DNA of 64,000 bases from Halorubrum trapanicum (GTDB taxonomy: Archaea; Halobacteriota; Halobacteria; Halobacteriales; Haloferacaceae). Numbering within the stretch: position 1 is the first letter of the stretch; every line of letters begins with the position of its first letter. The stretch lies in NCBI RefSeq assembly GCF_017873555.1, contig NZ_JAGGKE010000013.1, forward strand, positions 1 to 64,000, read 5' to 3'. Under the pieces are notes generated by a model. The model was not told where the DNA came from, made no database searches, and was given only the letters and a program-made list of their open reading frames with translations. Of the stretch, positions 7,422-16,636 are shown piece by piece. The position numbers were made by a program, and so were the translations under genes.

Positions 7422-10016
7422 TTACTCGTTCAGTAACGAATCTGGCTTGATTCTGGAGAGCCGCATCGCGTTGCCGGTGACACCAAGAGTCATACCAGCA
7501 TCGCCGATAAGGACAGCTGCCCAGATCGGGACGAGTCCGAAGGGCACACCGAGTGCGAGGAGTCCTTTCGCACCCAGACTCGTCCAGATGTTCTGCCGGA
7601 TGACGCTGTTCGCGTCGTGCGAGAGTTCGTAGAGGTACGGTAGCTTCGATAGGTCGTCGCTCATCAGTGCGATGTCTGCTGTTTCGAGAGCAGTATCCGT
7701 TCCAGCGGCACCCATCGCAATACCCACGGTCGCCGTCGCAAGCGCGGGTGCGTCGTTAACGCCGTCGCCGATCATAGCGACCCCGTCGTACTGTTCGTCG
7801 AGCTCTTTGATCGCCTCGACCTTCTCGTCGGGCAGGAGTTCTGCGCGGAACTCGTCGACGCCGACCTCCTCGGCAATCGCCCGGGCCGTACGTTCGTTGT
7901 CACCGGTAAGCATAACGATGTGCTCAACGCCGAGATCGTGGAGCCGCTGGATCGCTGCCTTCGCTCCGGGTCGAATCTCGTCGGCCACGGCGATCACGCC
8001 CTCAATCTCGTCCTCAGTCCCGACTAAGACGACAGTCTTCCCTTGTGATTGGAGTTCGGGGACCGTCCCCTCAAGAAGGTCGAGACAGTTGTTGCGCTCA
8101 CACATCTGCTGACTCTTCGTCGTGACGACACCGCCGTCGGTCGTCGCGTGGACGTGTTCGAGATTGAACCCGAGTTCCTCGAAGAATCCCGGTTTCCCTG
8201 CGTAGTGTTTCTTGCCGTCGAGAGAGGCTTCGACGCCTTTCCCGGTGATACTATCGAAATCATCGACTGTCGGCGCTCCGATATCACTCTCCTCGGCGAA
8301 TTCGATGATTGCATCGCCGATGGGGTGTTCCGACCGTGATTCCAGCCCGCGGGCACAGCGGAGAACATCGTCCTCACTGTTGTCGTTCAACGGGACGACG
8401 TCGGTGACGGTGAGTTCGCCTTTGGTGATCGTGCCGGTCTTGTCCATTGCAATGGCGTCCACCGCGCCCATCGCCTCGAGATGGTTGCCGCCCTTGATGA
8501 GGACACCATTCTTCGCGGCGCTGGTGATCCCCGACACCACCGAGACGGGTGTGGAAATAACGAACGCACAGGGACATGCAAGCACAAGCAGCGTGAGGCC
8601 GTAGACGATGAACGTCGGCCACGATGCCCCGAATAGGAGCGGCGGGACAACTGCAACCAGGACCGCAAAGCCGACGACGACGGGGGTGTAGTATGATGAG
8701 AACCGCTCGACGAACTGCTCGCGTTCGGTTTTGTTGGACTGTGCGTCTTCGACCATCTGGACGATGCGCGAGAGTGTGTTATCGCCCGCTTCGGAGGTGA
8801 CCTCGATTTCGAGATAGCCCTGTTCGTTGATTGTGCCAGCGTACACCTCGTCACCCGGTGTCTTGTCCACTGGCACGCTCTCGCCTGTGATGGGGGCCTG
8901 GTTGACAGCACTCTCTCCGTCAAGAACCTCGCCGTCCATCGGGATTTTTTCACCCGGACGCACGACGACGACATCGCCGACAGCCACGTTATCGACAGGA
9001 ACGGTTACCTCTTCGCCATCGCGTTTTACGGTCGCCTCGTCCGGCGATAGATCCATCAACTCTTGGAGTGAGTTCCGGGCGCGATCCATCGAATAGCGTT
9101 CAAGCAGCTCTGCAATACTGAACAGGAACGTGAGTGTGGCGGCCTCAAAGTAGAGCGCTTCCCCGAAGACGAGGCTGGCGATGATGGCGCCGCTGATGGC
9201 AATACTCATCAACAGGTCGATGTCGAGATTCCGGTTCAACGCAGAGTAGTAGCCGTTGCGGAAAATGATCTGGCCAGCGATCCCAACCGCGCCGAGGAAC
9301 AGGATGTCGGCGACAAGTAACTCGCGCCCGACGAGCTCGGCCACAAGGACGTTCTGGCCCGTAAGGAAGAACTCAAAGAGGAGCCCAAGTGCGACGAGCC
9401 CCCCGCTAATCCACGTTTTTATCGCCCGCGAACTTGTCCAAACGTTCTCCCGTTCGTCAGTCGAACTCTCGGCAGTGTTTGCGTCGTTCGCAGTCGAGTC
9501 GGTCACTTCGTAGCCAGCACTCTCGATCGCATCAGTGATCTTCGATGGCGAAGTGGAGTCGTCATCGTAGGTCGTCACTACTTTCCCAGTAGTCGGTTGT
9601 GTCTCGTAACTCGAGAGCCCCGGGAGATCATCAAGGGCGTTCTCAATTTTTCCCGCACAGGATGGACAGTCCATTTCGGGGACAGTGAACGCCGCGGTTG
9701 TCTCGCCCTGGTACTCAACCGTATAGCCCGCTTTTTTGACGCGGTCGGCGATTTCGTCCGGAGATGTTTGGCTTCTCTCATAAGAAACAGAGAGTGTTCC
9801 AGTCGTCACCTGTGGGTCAACAGTGGTAATACCATCAAGTTTTCTGACACTATTTTTCACCTTCCCCGCACAAGATGGGCAATCCATCTCGGGCACCGAG
9901 AACTGGGCAACATCGTCCCGATTTGACGAGGTCGAGGATACGCTATCAGTGTCCTGTCCGTTAGTGTCATGGTCGTGTTCGTGGTCGTGACCACCTTCTT
10001 CTGGTGGTGATGTCAT
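7422..10016 (-). CDS. zntA: Heavy-metal P1B-type ATPase, Zn/Cd/Pb exporter type
   Basis: 864 residues. An N-terminal His/Asp-rich run (HDHEHDHD) is followed by two HMA domains, each with MDCPSCAGK (about residues 43-110 and 112-175). Eight membrane helices follow. The ion-binding CPC lies in helix 6 (about residue 480), the phosphorylation loop is DKTGT (about 524), and the hinge is GDGVNDAPALA. The last helix ends GDAGMTLGVTGNAMRL. The Asp-Gly pair there is characteristic of the zinc/cadmium subgroup (P1B-2) rather than copper pumps. Predicted to export divalent soft metals from the cytoplasm. It is a monocistronic minus-strand gene with an AT-rich promoter region at 10017-10110. All catalytic motifs are intact. 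Confidence 0.9.
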   Translation of the reverse strand: MTSPPEEGGHDHEHDHDTNGQDTDSVSSTSSNRDDVAQFSVPEMDCPSCAGKVKNSVRKLDGITTVDPQVTTGTLSVSYERSQTSPDEIADRVKKAGYTVEYQGETTAAFTVPEMDCPSCAGKIENALDDLPGLSSYETQPTTGKVVTTYDDDSTSPSKITDAIESAGYEVTDSTANDANTAESSTDERENVWTSSRAIKTWISGGLVALGLLFEFFLTGQNVLVAELVGRELLVADILFLGAVGIAGQIIFRNGYYSALNRNLDIDLLMSIAISGAIIASLVFGEALYFEAATLTFLFSIAELLERYSMDRARNSLQELMDLSPDEATVKRDGEEVTVPVDNVAVGDVVVVRPGEKIPMDGEVLDGESAVNQAPITGESVPVDKTPGDEVYAGTINEQGYLEIEVTSEAGDNTLSRIVQMVEDAQSNKTEREQFVERFSSYYTPVVVGFAVLVAVVPPLLFGASWPTFIVYGLTLLVLACPCAFVISTPVSVVSGITSAAKNGVLIKGGNHLEAMGAVDAIAMDKTGTITKGELTVTDVVPLNDNSEDDVLRCARGLESRSEHPIGDAIIEFAEESDIGAPTVDDFDSITGKGVEASLDGKKHYAGKPGFFEELGFNLEHVHATTDGGVVTTKSQQMCERNNCLDLLEGTVPELQSQGKTVVLVGTEDEIEGVIAVADEIRPGAKAAIQRLHDLGVEHIVMLTGDNERTARAIAEEVGVDEFRAELLPDEKVEAIKELDEQYDGVAMIGDGVNDAPALATATVGIAMGAAGTDTALETADIALMSDDLSKLPYLYELSHDANSVIRQNIWTSLGAKGLLALGVPFGLVPIWAAVLIGDAGMTLGVTGNAMRLSRIKPDSLLNE

Positions 10017-10331
10017 TATGTGAAACGAATGCTCTCAAACTTATTAACCTGGCTGCTATAATACCCCCCAATATTAACAATTCTTATTAAATTCTGTAGT
10101 GTAGAATAATAAAAGCGGATGATTTACAGCCAGCCAAGGGACGCACTCGGAGACTTGATTCGAACCTACTCATTGGTGCCTACACTAACAGTAGTCTATC
10201 TGATATATGCTCATCCACTATCGGTAGTTCCCATCGTTCCTAATTACGGACTCTGCTTCTGGGAGAAAATGAGATCGACGTCAGAGATCCGTTTGTATAT
10301 ATGATCTGAATTCATATACAGGAATATAACC
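10017..10331. promoter_or_regulatory. Intergenic region with zntA promoter; no gene seen
   Basis: The first ~95 bases upstream of the ATPase are AT-rich, with TATA-like runs such as TATTAAATTC near 10083-10092 and CTATAATACC at 10054-10063. This fits an archaeal promoter. The remainder, up to the small membrane gene at 10332, holds only short frames without recognisable content. No inverted repeat typical of ArsR-type operators was found by eye. Confidence 0.35.
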
Positions 10332-10568
10332 ATGACGTTACTCAAACAGGCGCTTGCGAGGGTCTATGAGTATCGGATGTACTTCCTCGGCGTCTCGGGG
10401 TTCGTCATCGCTGGGCTCGCCGTTACCTACGGCGTCCAGACCGAAGACACGGTGGCGGCACTCGGTGCACTCCTGTTTCTGCCGAATGCGGTTGTCCTCC
10501 TCGGCATCGGGCTCCGAGAACAAGGATTGATCGGCAATCTATCGCCATCGGGATCCAACCCGGAGTAA
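10332..10568 (+). CDS. Small two-helix membrane protein
   Basis: 78 residues with two hydrophobic helices (YFLGVSGFVIAGLAVTYGV and VAALGALLFLPNAVVLLGIGL) and a short polar tail. It is convergent with the cytochrome bd operon, its stop lying about 20 bases from that of the bd-associated small gene. No family recognised. The clean membrane topology and the lack of competing frames support it as real. Confidence 0.5.
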   Translation: MTLLKQALARVYEYRMYFLGVSGFVIAGLAVTYGVQTEDTVAALGALLFLPNAVVLLGIGLREQGLIGNLSPSGSNPE

Positions 10569-10589
10569 CGCCCTTCCGACACATTTCTC

Positions 10590-10868
10590 TTAGTTCGTTT
10601 TGACAAGCGTGAGCCGCTGCTGTATCATCTGATCGACGTTGTACAGGAGCACGCTGACCGAGGCGAGGACGGTTCCCAGATAGACGATCAATCCGGGTGG
10701 TCCGGAAACCGTTCCACCGAGGGCCGCGCCACCGAGTCCAACAACGATGAGCTCAGCCCACGTCAGCAGAATGCGCGACAATAGCCACGTTCGGTCGGCA
10801 TCAATCGATTGCTCGTCCGACGCGACGGTGAGCCCTTCCCCGTCGTCAGGAACGTTGGCGTCGACCAC
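10590..10868 (-). CDS. Small membrane protein in the cytochrome bd operon
   Basis: 92 residues: an acidic N-terminus, then two hydrophobic segments (LLTWAELIVVGLGGAALGG and GLIVYLGTVLASVSVLLYNV). It starts two bases after the cydB stop, so it is cotranscribed with cydAB. Small membrane subunits (CydX/CydS types) stabilise bacterial bd oxidases, but this protein is larger and no sequence match is claimed. Position alone suggests an accessory role in the oxidase. Confidence 0.6.
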   Translation of the reverse strand: MVDANVPDDGEGLTVASDEQSIDADRTWLLSRILLTWAELIVVGLGGAALGGTVSGPPGLIVYLGTVLASVSVLLYNVDQMIQQRLTLVKTN

Positions 10869-10870
10869 TG

Positions 10871-11872
10871 TCAGTAAGCCTCCTCGGGGGATATGGGACC
10901 ACTGAACGCCGAGTAGAGCACGACAAAGTAGCTTGCCACCAGCGGCAACAACAGTGCGGCGGCTATTGACATCAGATTCAGCGGGAGCGTCGAGACAATG
11001 GTTTCGCTGATCGTTGCTCCAGTTGCTGGGTCGATGGCAGGATACATAATAATCCCCACAACGGCGATCAGCCCGTACGTGAGGACCGCTGCCGCCCCGA
11101 GTGCCAGTAGACTCTCACCGCGCCGCATGGCGACGATGTATCCCGCGGTGAGGCCGATCGAAGTCACCACTAACACGACGATGGCCGGATGTAGCAGTGT
11201 CAACAGCCCACTGGGCAGTCGCACGGCGAGGATCGCTAGCGTTGCCACCACCGCCACCAAGTAGCCGACGACCGCGAACTGACCGTACGTCGACACCCGC
11301 TCGGGCAGATCGAGTGGCGCTTTCAGCCGGAGGAACGCCGCCCCGGAGACGACCGTCAGCAGCGTCAGCGTGAAGCCGACGACGACGCCGATGAGCGAGA
11401 CGGAGCTCTCGTTGCCGACGAGCCAGTTGCCGGCGAAGACACCGAGCAGGAACGGCGCGAGGACGCTCCCAGCAACGAAGGCGACACTCCACGCCCGCTG
11501 CCAGCGCTCGTCATGACGCTGTTCGTACATCTCAGGCGCCAGCCCACGAAGGATGAGCGCACCCAAAATCCCGAACATCAGCAGGTAGTGCCGGCTGAAC
11601 AGGTTCGCGTAGGCCGCGGGAAAGGCGGCAAAGAGTGTGCCGCCAAAGACGACCAGCCAGACCTCGTTGCCGTCCCAGAACGGACCGACGGCAGCGAGGA
11701 CAGCCTCATGTTCCCGGTCGGTGTTGAGCAGACCGTAAATCGCCCCTGCCCCGAAATCGAACCCATCGAGAAACAGGAACGTCGCTAGCAGCGTGAAGAT
11801 GAGACCGAACCACATCTCAGAGAGCGGGAGGCCGAACAGCGGTCCAGCACTGAGCGACTCGACGCTAATCAT
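10871..11872 (-). CDS. cydB: Cytochrome bd oxidase subunit II
   Basis: 333 residues. It carries the CydB hallmarks LDGFDFGAG near residue 38 and FWDGNEVWLVVFGG near 65, followed by a regular series of membrane helices. CydB pairs with CydA to form a quinol:O2 oxidoreductase of high oxygen affinity in the cytoplasmic membrane. Start chosen at ATG 11872: a GAGAGGT ribosome-binding-like sequence lies about six bases upstream, whereas the longer frame adds a non-family N-terminus. It lies 68 bases downstream of cydA and is followed immediately by a small membrane gene. Confidence 0.93.
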   Translation of the reverse strand: MISVESLSAGPLFGLPLSEMWFGLIFTLLATFLFLDGFDFGAGAIYGLLNTDREHEAVLAAVGPFWDGNEVWLVVFGGTLFAAFPAAYANLFSRHYLLMFGILGALILRGLAPEMYEQRHDERWQRAWSVAFVAGSVLAPFLLGVFAGNWLVGNESSVSLIGVVVGFTLTLLTVVSGAAFLRLKAPLDLPERVSTYGQFAVVGYLVAVVATLAILAVRLPSGLLTLLHPAIVVLVVTSIGLTAGYIVAMRRGESLLALGAAAVLTYGLIAVVGIIMYPAIDPATGATISETIVSTLPLNLMSIAAALLLPLVASYFVVLYSAFSGPISPEEAY

Positions 11873-11940
11873 TGATGATACCTCTCGGCTGTCCGCTAGC
11901 AGTATCAATCTGCGTCGACCTCCCCATGACCGTCGGCACG

Positions 11941-13377
11941 TCAGTCATCGTCGGTACCTCCCGCGGCCGACGTGTCTAGCATAGGTGTGCGGTCGGGACG
12001 CTCGCGAAGCTGTTCGCGACCGGGCGGGCCGTTGCGGATGACCCGAGTGATAACGTAGGTATACAGCCCGAGCAACGCAAGGTACACCACGGCGAAGCCA
12101 ACGAGTGAGATCGTCGCTTCAGTTCCCGTTAACCCGGGTGAGACCGCTTCACTGGTCTTCATCACATCCTGAATGACCCACGGCTGTCTGCCGACCTCGG
12201 TGACGATCCAGCCGAGTTCGACCGCGAGGATGCCCAGCAGTGACGAGCCCATCAGTGCCTTGTGTAACAGACCATCATTCAGTAGCTGGCCCTTGTACCA
12301 TCGGTAGCCACCCCAGAACGATAACAGGATGAACCAAAATCCCAGACCGACCATCGCACGGAAAGCCCAGAAGACGATGGCGACCGGCGGCGCCTGGCTC
12401 TCAAAGGTGTTCAATCCACGTATCTCGGCGGTCGGATCACCCCCGCTGGCGAGCCACGACGCGCCACCGGGTATCCCGATGCCGAACAGTTCCTTCGCCC
12501 GTGGGTCGGTGATCGAATCGAGGTTCGTCGGGACGGCGATAAGATACTCAGGCACGTAGGAGTCGGTCTCCCAGACGGCCTCCATTGCGGCAAACTTCTG
12601 CGGTTGGGTTTCGGCGACCGAGCGGGCGTACATGTCGCCCTGATAGACTTGAAACGGGGCCGTGATCAGCAGAGCGACGAGGGCGATCTTCAGGGTCATC
12701 TCCCAGAAATTCACGTTGTCGACATCGATCCCACGAACGTGGTGTTTGAACACGTAGTAGGCGGCGATGCCGGCCATGAAGAGCGCGACCGATTCGACGG
12801 CCGCGTTCTGCATGTGGACAAACATGTAGCCGAATCGGGGGTTAAAATACGCTGCAAGCGGATCGACGAGCTTAACGACCGTCTGGCCGCCCTCGGTGAC
12901 TAGTTCATAGCCACGCGGGGTTTGCATCCATGAGTTCGCGATGAGAATCCACACGGCTGAGAGCCACGTGCCAAGACCGACAGCGACGCTTGAAATGAAG
13001 TAGAGCGTGTCATCGACGCGCTCACGGCCGAAAACGAAGATCCCGAGGAACGTCGCCTCTAGCATGAACGCCATCATCCCCTCAACGGCTAGCGGGCCAC
13101 CAAACAGTTCGCCGGCGGCAATCGAAAACGCCGCGAAGTTCGTCCCGAACTCGAATTCGAGGACGATTCCAGTAACGGTGCCGACAACAAAGGAGATGGC
13201 GAAGATCTTGGTCCAGAAGCGACGCAACTGTTCGTACACCGGCTCGCCAGTTCGAATGTCCTTCCATGTAAAATAGATAAGAAACGGGGCTAACCCCATG
13301 CTCATCACCGGAAAGATGATATGGACGATTGTGGTGAGGGCGAACTGGAGCCGGCTAGCGATAAGTGGATCGACCAT
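11941..13377 (-). CDS. cydA: Cytochrome bd oxidase subunit I
   Basis: 478 residues. The N-terminal helix holds the heme ligand His (TTIVHIIFPVMS). The FEFGTNF segment and the Glu pair in PLAVEGMMAFMLEATFLGIF match the proton/heme-diheme site of CydA, and GRQPW sits in the quinol-binding part of the protein. The Q-loop is short, as in the cyanide-insensitive type. It is the first gene of an operon with cydB and a small membrane protein. Two direct AACATATC repeats sit just upstream (13411-13432) and may mediate regulation. Predicted use: respiration at low O2 or under NO/sulfide stress. Confidence 0.95.
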   Translation of the reverse strand: MVDPLIASRLQFALTTIVHIIFPVMSMGLAPFLIYFTWKDIRTGEPVYEQLRRFWTKIFAISFVVGTVTGIVLEFEFGTNFAAFSIAAGELFGGPLAVEGMMAFMLEATFLGIFVFGRERVDDTLYFISSVAVGLGTWLSAVWILIANSWMQTPRGYELVTEGGQTVVKLVDPLAAYFNPRFGYMFVHMQNAAVESVALFMAGIAAYYVFKHHVRGIDVDNVNFWEMTLKIALVALLITAPFQVYQGDMYARSVAETQPQKFAAMEAVWETDSYVPEYLIAVPTNLDSITDPRAKELFGIGIPGGASWLASGGDPTAEIRGLNTFESQAPPVAIVFWAFRAMVGLGFWFILLSFWGGYRWYKGQLLNDGLLHKALMGSSLLGILAVELGWIVTEVGRQPWVIQDVMKTSEAVSPGLTGTEATISLVGFAVVYLALLGLYTYVITRVIRNGPPGREQLRERPDRTPMLDTSAAGGTDDD

Positions 13378-13410
13378 GGCTGAAGGAGTGGCTAACAGCC
13401 GATTCTAAAG

Positions 13411-13432
13411 AACATATCATGTTAAACATATC
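13411..13432. promoter_or_regulatory. Direct repeats AACATATC upstream of cydA
   Basis: Two identical 8-base repeats at 13411-13418 and 13425-13432, spaced 14 bases start to start, lie 34-55 bases upstream of the cydA ATG (13377). That is where an archaeal promoter/operator is expected. The divergent small gene at 13495 could share the control region. A regulatory role is inferred from position only. Confidence 0.35.
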
Positions 13433-13494
13433 CGCACCTCCTTCTCGCCGGGAAGCGGCGAACCGTTTATTATGTCGACCGATAACGCCGCCGT

Positions 13495-13674
13495 ATGGAT
13501 ACCCGGCGTGTCGTTCTTGTGCTCGTCTGTCTGGTGACGGCGATCATGGCTATCAGAGGGTTTGTCGCGCTCCAGAACGTGGAGTTCGGCACGGTCGGGC
13601 GACAGCTCGGTGTGGGGGCGATCGTCTTCATCTTCGGGATCGCACTTGTCCGTCGATGGGATGAGATCGGGTAA
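13495..13674 (+). CDS. Short membrane protein divergent from cydA
   Basis: A 59-residue frame (MDTRRVVLVLVCLV... to ...RRWDEIG). It has two hydrophobic segments separated by a short polar loop (QNVEFGTVGRQ) and a charged C-terminus. It begins 118 bases from the cydA start on the opposite strand. No family is recognised. The topology and the basic N-terminus with a hydrophobic helix are typical of small haloarchaeal membrane proteins. Confidence 0.5.
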   Translation: MDTRRVVLVLVCLVTAIMAIRGFVALQNVEFGTVGRQLGVGAIVFIFGIALVRRWDEIG

Positions 13675-13692
13675 TAATTGACGTAGCGTTCG

Positions 13693-13965
13693 GTGATTCA
13701 TCAACACTCAACACGGTCCACAATCGGCAGGTCACATCGAGTTAGCGGAGAGCCACAACGGATAGAATTATTAAGATATCAGGGTAATCCTCCGTTGACG
13801 TACGAAATCCAGGTTGATAACGGAATAGTTACTGTGACGAGGTGTTCTCTGTCCAAGGATCTAGTCTTTCATATCCGTCCTCCAGGCTCTTCTCCTTCTA
13901 CAGATGATGCACTGGAGTGTTTCCTTCGTACGGCAGAACCCAAACCTGTGTGTTTAATCTACTAG
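13693..13965 (+). CDS. Doubtful small ORF, unknown
   Basis: A 90-residue frame without membrane segments. The middle part (PLTYEIQVDNGIVTVTRC) looks like beta strands of a soluble domain, but the N-terminal third is Arg/Ser/His-rich and the whole lacks the acidic bias of its neighbours. It precedes the CDF exporter by 30 bases. It may be a real short protein starting at a later codon, or a decayed fragment. Confidence 0.25.
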   Translation: MIHQHSTRSTIGRSHRVSGEPQRIELLRYQGNPPLTYEIQVDNGIVTVTRCSLSKDLVFHIRPPGSSPSTDDALECFLRTAEPKPVCLIY

Positions 13966-13994
13966 ATTAAGAATCACAATGTAGGTGATTTCGT

Positions 13995-14909
13995 TTGGGA
14001 ACTACTCAGAGCCACGACAGCGGACACGGCCATGATAGTGGCGAACGGAGCATCCGGAAATTGGGCGTGGTCGCCCTGATCAACCTCGTCGGCTTCGTGA
14101 TCGAACTTGCTGGTGGTCTCCTCTTCGGTTCCGTAGCCCTGATCGGCGACGCCTTCCACATGCTGTTCGACGCGCTCGCGTACGTTCTCGCCTTCGGTGC
14201 CGCCTACGTCTCACGACGTACTGAACCAGGCGAGTACTGGTCATACGGACTGGACCGTGTCGAGCCGTTCACTGCGTTTCTGAACGGTGTCCTCCTCGTT
14301 CCGATGGTGGGATACCTCGTCTGGGAGTCCTATCAGCGATTCCTCAAACCCGTCGAGATCGATCCGTTGATGACAGCAGGACTCGCTACGGGCGGACTGG
14401 TCGTGAACTTCGCGTCCGTGTACTACTTACAGGGCGGCGAAATGAACCTCAACGAGAAGGGTGCGTACTACCATCTTATCGGGGATACCGGCGCGTCCGT
14501 CGCTGTCATCGTTTCGATGCTCGTTGTTGAGTTCACTGGATCGACACTCGCTGACCCAATCACGGCAGTGTTGATCGCGGTCATCATTATCTGGTCGGCT
14601 GTGAAACTACTCCGTGAGAGCGGCAAAATATTCTTCCAGCGGAGTCCGGTTTCCGTCGACGAAGTCGAAACCCGGTTAAAACAACTCGAGGGCGTCGTGG
14701 CAGTCGATGATGTACACGTTTGGCAGTTATCGAGTACGATCCGCGTCGCGTCGATGCATCTGAAAGACGATGTCCAGTCACTCGAGGAGCGGGAGAAACT
14801 CAAAACACAGGCTGTCGACGTTCTTCACGACGAATTCGACGTTGACCACGCGACTATCGACATGGCTAGTGAATCGAACGAATATGCACAGGTGCCAGAG
14901 CATCAGTAA
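13995..14909 (+). CDS. Cation diffusion facilitator, zinc-type exporter
   Basis: 304 residues with a His-rich N-terminus (HDSGHGHDSG) and six membrane helices. Metal-site motifs are HMLFDALAY in helix 2 (HxxxD type) and HLIGDTGAS in helix 5 (HxxxD). The C-terminal cytoplasmic dimer domain (VDEVETRLKQLEGVVAVDDVHVWQL) is intact. The family exchanges protons for Zn2+ and related ions. Start: no ATG or GTG precedes the conserved region, and TTG at 13995 is preceded about seven bases upstream by GGTGAT, so I take TTG as the initiation codon. Monocistronic. Confidence 0.88.
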   Translation: MGTTQSHDSGHGHDSGERSIRKLGVVALINLVGFVIELAGGLLFGSVALIGDAFHMLFDALAYVLAFGAAYVSRRTEPGEYWSYGLDRVEPFTAFLNGVLLVPMVGYLVWESYQRFLKPVEIDPLMTAGLATGGLVVNFASVYYLQGGEMNLNEKGAYYHLIGDTGASVAVIVSMLVVEFTGSTLADPITAVLIAVIIIWSAVKLLRESGKIFFQRSPVSVDEVETRLKQLEGVVAVDDVHVWQLSSTIRVASMHLKDDVQSLEEREKLKTQAVDVLHDEFDVDHATIDMASESNEYAQVPEHQ

Positions 14910-14947
14910 GCGATGACGGCGTGGGACTCACGGTTTCTCTGAGCACT

Positions 14948-15253
14948 TCACGTTACCTGCAAGTAGAGGGCGGAGAGCAATACGGCATTATACACACCAT
15001 GGATCACAGCTGGGGTTACGAGGTTCTCCGCATATTCGTAGGTGGCGCCGAGGACGAGTGCGAGAACGAACACGACGGCCATGTAGGTGAGTTGGCCATC
15101 ACCACTGAGAGCTGTCGTGTGACTCACAGCGAAGATCGCACTCGCAATAACGACTGCACTCCCTGGCCGGAAGGTTTGTCGTAGTGTTCCCTGGATAAGC
15201 CCTCGGAATAAGAATTCTTCGCCAGGACCAACGAGCAGTAGTGAGAATGGCAC
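14948..15253 (-). pseudogene. 3' fragment of a CPBP intramembrane protease
   Basis: The 101 codons encode only the C-terminal catalytic half of a CPBP (CAAX-like) protease: GPGEEFLFRGLIQGTLRQ (EExxxR), the SHTTALSG His, and PAVIHGVYNAV. The intact paralogue at 21308-22036 is similar across this whole stretch (for example LVLGATYEYTDNLV against LVLGATYEYAENLV). The fragment stops exactly at the border of an IS1595/ISH4-like element (15254 onward), so the N-terminal half was lost through that insertion or a later deletion. Confidence 0.8.
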
Positions 15254-16232
15254 TACGCTCTTGTGACGTAGATTGTTGGTGAGTCAGAGAACTGCTTGGA
15301 CAATCTCTTTCAGTGCCTCTCGACCCGGTTTATGGAGGATTCGTCGCCGAAGCTGGAGCGGTCTGAGATACGCTGTCAGTTTGTCCTTTGAGACGCCTCG
15401 ATGCGGCGAGAGCCACCGTCGCGCCAGCGACGCGTGGCTCTCGCACGTGTTCACGTGCGCGTCTCCATCAGCGTACTCGCCGTCATCGTGAATTACTGCT
15501 TCTCGGTGGAAGTTCTCGTCATCGTCGAGTGGATCGTAGGCCCGAAATCCGTCAGTATACACGGTCAGCGACTCCTTCTCGTGGTTGCCGAGAAGGAGTC
15601 GCACCGTCGCTTCGTCGGCGGATTTCGCCGGAATGACGTATCGCTGACCGCTGCCGCGATCCACGAGGACGAACACGGGTGGTTTGTCTTGATCATACGT
15701 TCCGCGTCCGCGTCGAGAGAGGCCGCGAGAGCGCGACCAGCGGTCGCGCTCGCGGCCTTTCAAGCCGGAAGAGACGTAGAACTCGTCAATCTCGACCGGG
15801 CCAACGAGAGAGATGTCTGGCGCGTCGAGCGTTCTGGCGAACTGCTCGACGCGCCGGCGAAGTGAACGATACGAAACGTCAATTTCAGCATCTAACTGGC
15901 GGATACTCGTGTTGAATCGGAGGAACGAGTAGAACGCGAACAAGAGCTTGTCGAGGCCGATCTTCGCGTGCGCGAAGATCGTGCCAGTCTTGTCGTTGAA
16001 CGTGCGGTCGCAATCCTTACAGAGATACCGTTGATACTCTCGATAGCTGCCGTGTTTGATCACTGACTCAGACCGGCAGCGGGGGCAACAGAGGCCCTCG
16101 CGGCGCTCGCCTCTGAACTCAGCAATTCAAATGGGAACATTGCGTTCGGGTGACGCGTTCGCGTCACCCTTGCCCGCTACGCTTCCACAGCGACAGCTCT
16201 ACCTGACCAACAATCTACTTCCGAAGAGCGTA
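15254..16232. mobile_element. IS1595/ISH4-like insertion element (decayed)
   Basis: Ends carry matching inverted repeats: GTAGATTGTTGGT at 15268-15280 against its reverse complement at 16206-16218. An additional outer match, TACGCTCTT, lies at 15254-15262 and, inverted, at 16224-16232. A single transposase gene fills the interior on the minus strand. No target-site duplication is visible. The left border cuts a CPBP protease gene, and tRNA-Glu lies about 175 bases beyond the right border. Confidence 0.65.
15284..16140 (-). pseudogene. IS1595/ISH4-like transposase with N-terminal lesion
   Basis: The C-terminal 260 codons are intact: zinc-ribbon remainder YLCKDCDRTFNDKTGTIFAH, then VEIDEFYVSSG (first catalytic Asp), VYTDGFRAYD (second) and the later NTCESHASLARRWLSPHRGV segment. 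The N-terminus MFPFELLSSEASAAR begins at 16140 in another frame. CCPRCRSESV is reached only after a frameshift near 16095, with about ten residues of the expected linker missing. Activity is therefore unlikely unless frameshifting occurs. Confidence 0.75.
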
Positions 16233-16406
16233 AGAGGCAAAGGAGGATACCCAATACGTAGGACACCGACCTCATTTGACGTACCGAACTCGCAAAGTCG
16301 GAGTGACCACGGACTCGTTATGTAGACACCATGAGTCGTCTACGGATGTCGAATTCTGTTTCGTAAAGTGATTAGGCTTAACTGGATTCGCCAGTGAGAT
16401 CAATAT

Positions 16407-16481
16407 GCTCCGTTGGTGTAGCTCGGCCAATCATCTCGGTATCTCACGCCGAGGACCGAGGTTCAAATCCTCGATGGAGCA
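16407..16481 (+). tRNA. tRNA-Glu (anticodon CTC)
   Basis: 75 nt fold as a tRNA. The acceptor stem GCTCCGT pairs with ATGGAGC, discriminator A, no encoded CCA. The anticodon stem TCGGT/GCCGA encloses loop ATCTCAC, giving anticodon CTC with T33 and A37. The T-arm CGAGG/CCTCG encloses TTCAAAT. The D-stem includes a G-T pair. It is surrounded by mobile-element debris on both sides, a common situation because tRNA genes serve as integration sites. I found no second copy of its 3' end in the window. Confidence 0.9.
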
Positions 16482-16636
16482 TCTCCAACCCGCTTCGACC
16501 CTCTATAGGCCGACCTCATATCTGCCCACTACACGACTAGCTTCACAGAATCGCGTGTTGGGCAGGTATACCTCCGTAGAACTAGTTGCAATCACCAGCC
16601 TATGTCTGGTTGCTTTTGCTACCGCGACGGTCGTAT

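Noticed and set aside
10119..10304. 61-codon frame upstream of the bd cluster
   Set aside because: Not acidic, no domain, in the promoter-containing gap.
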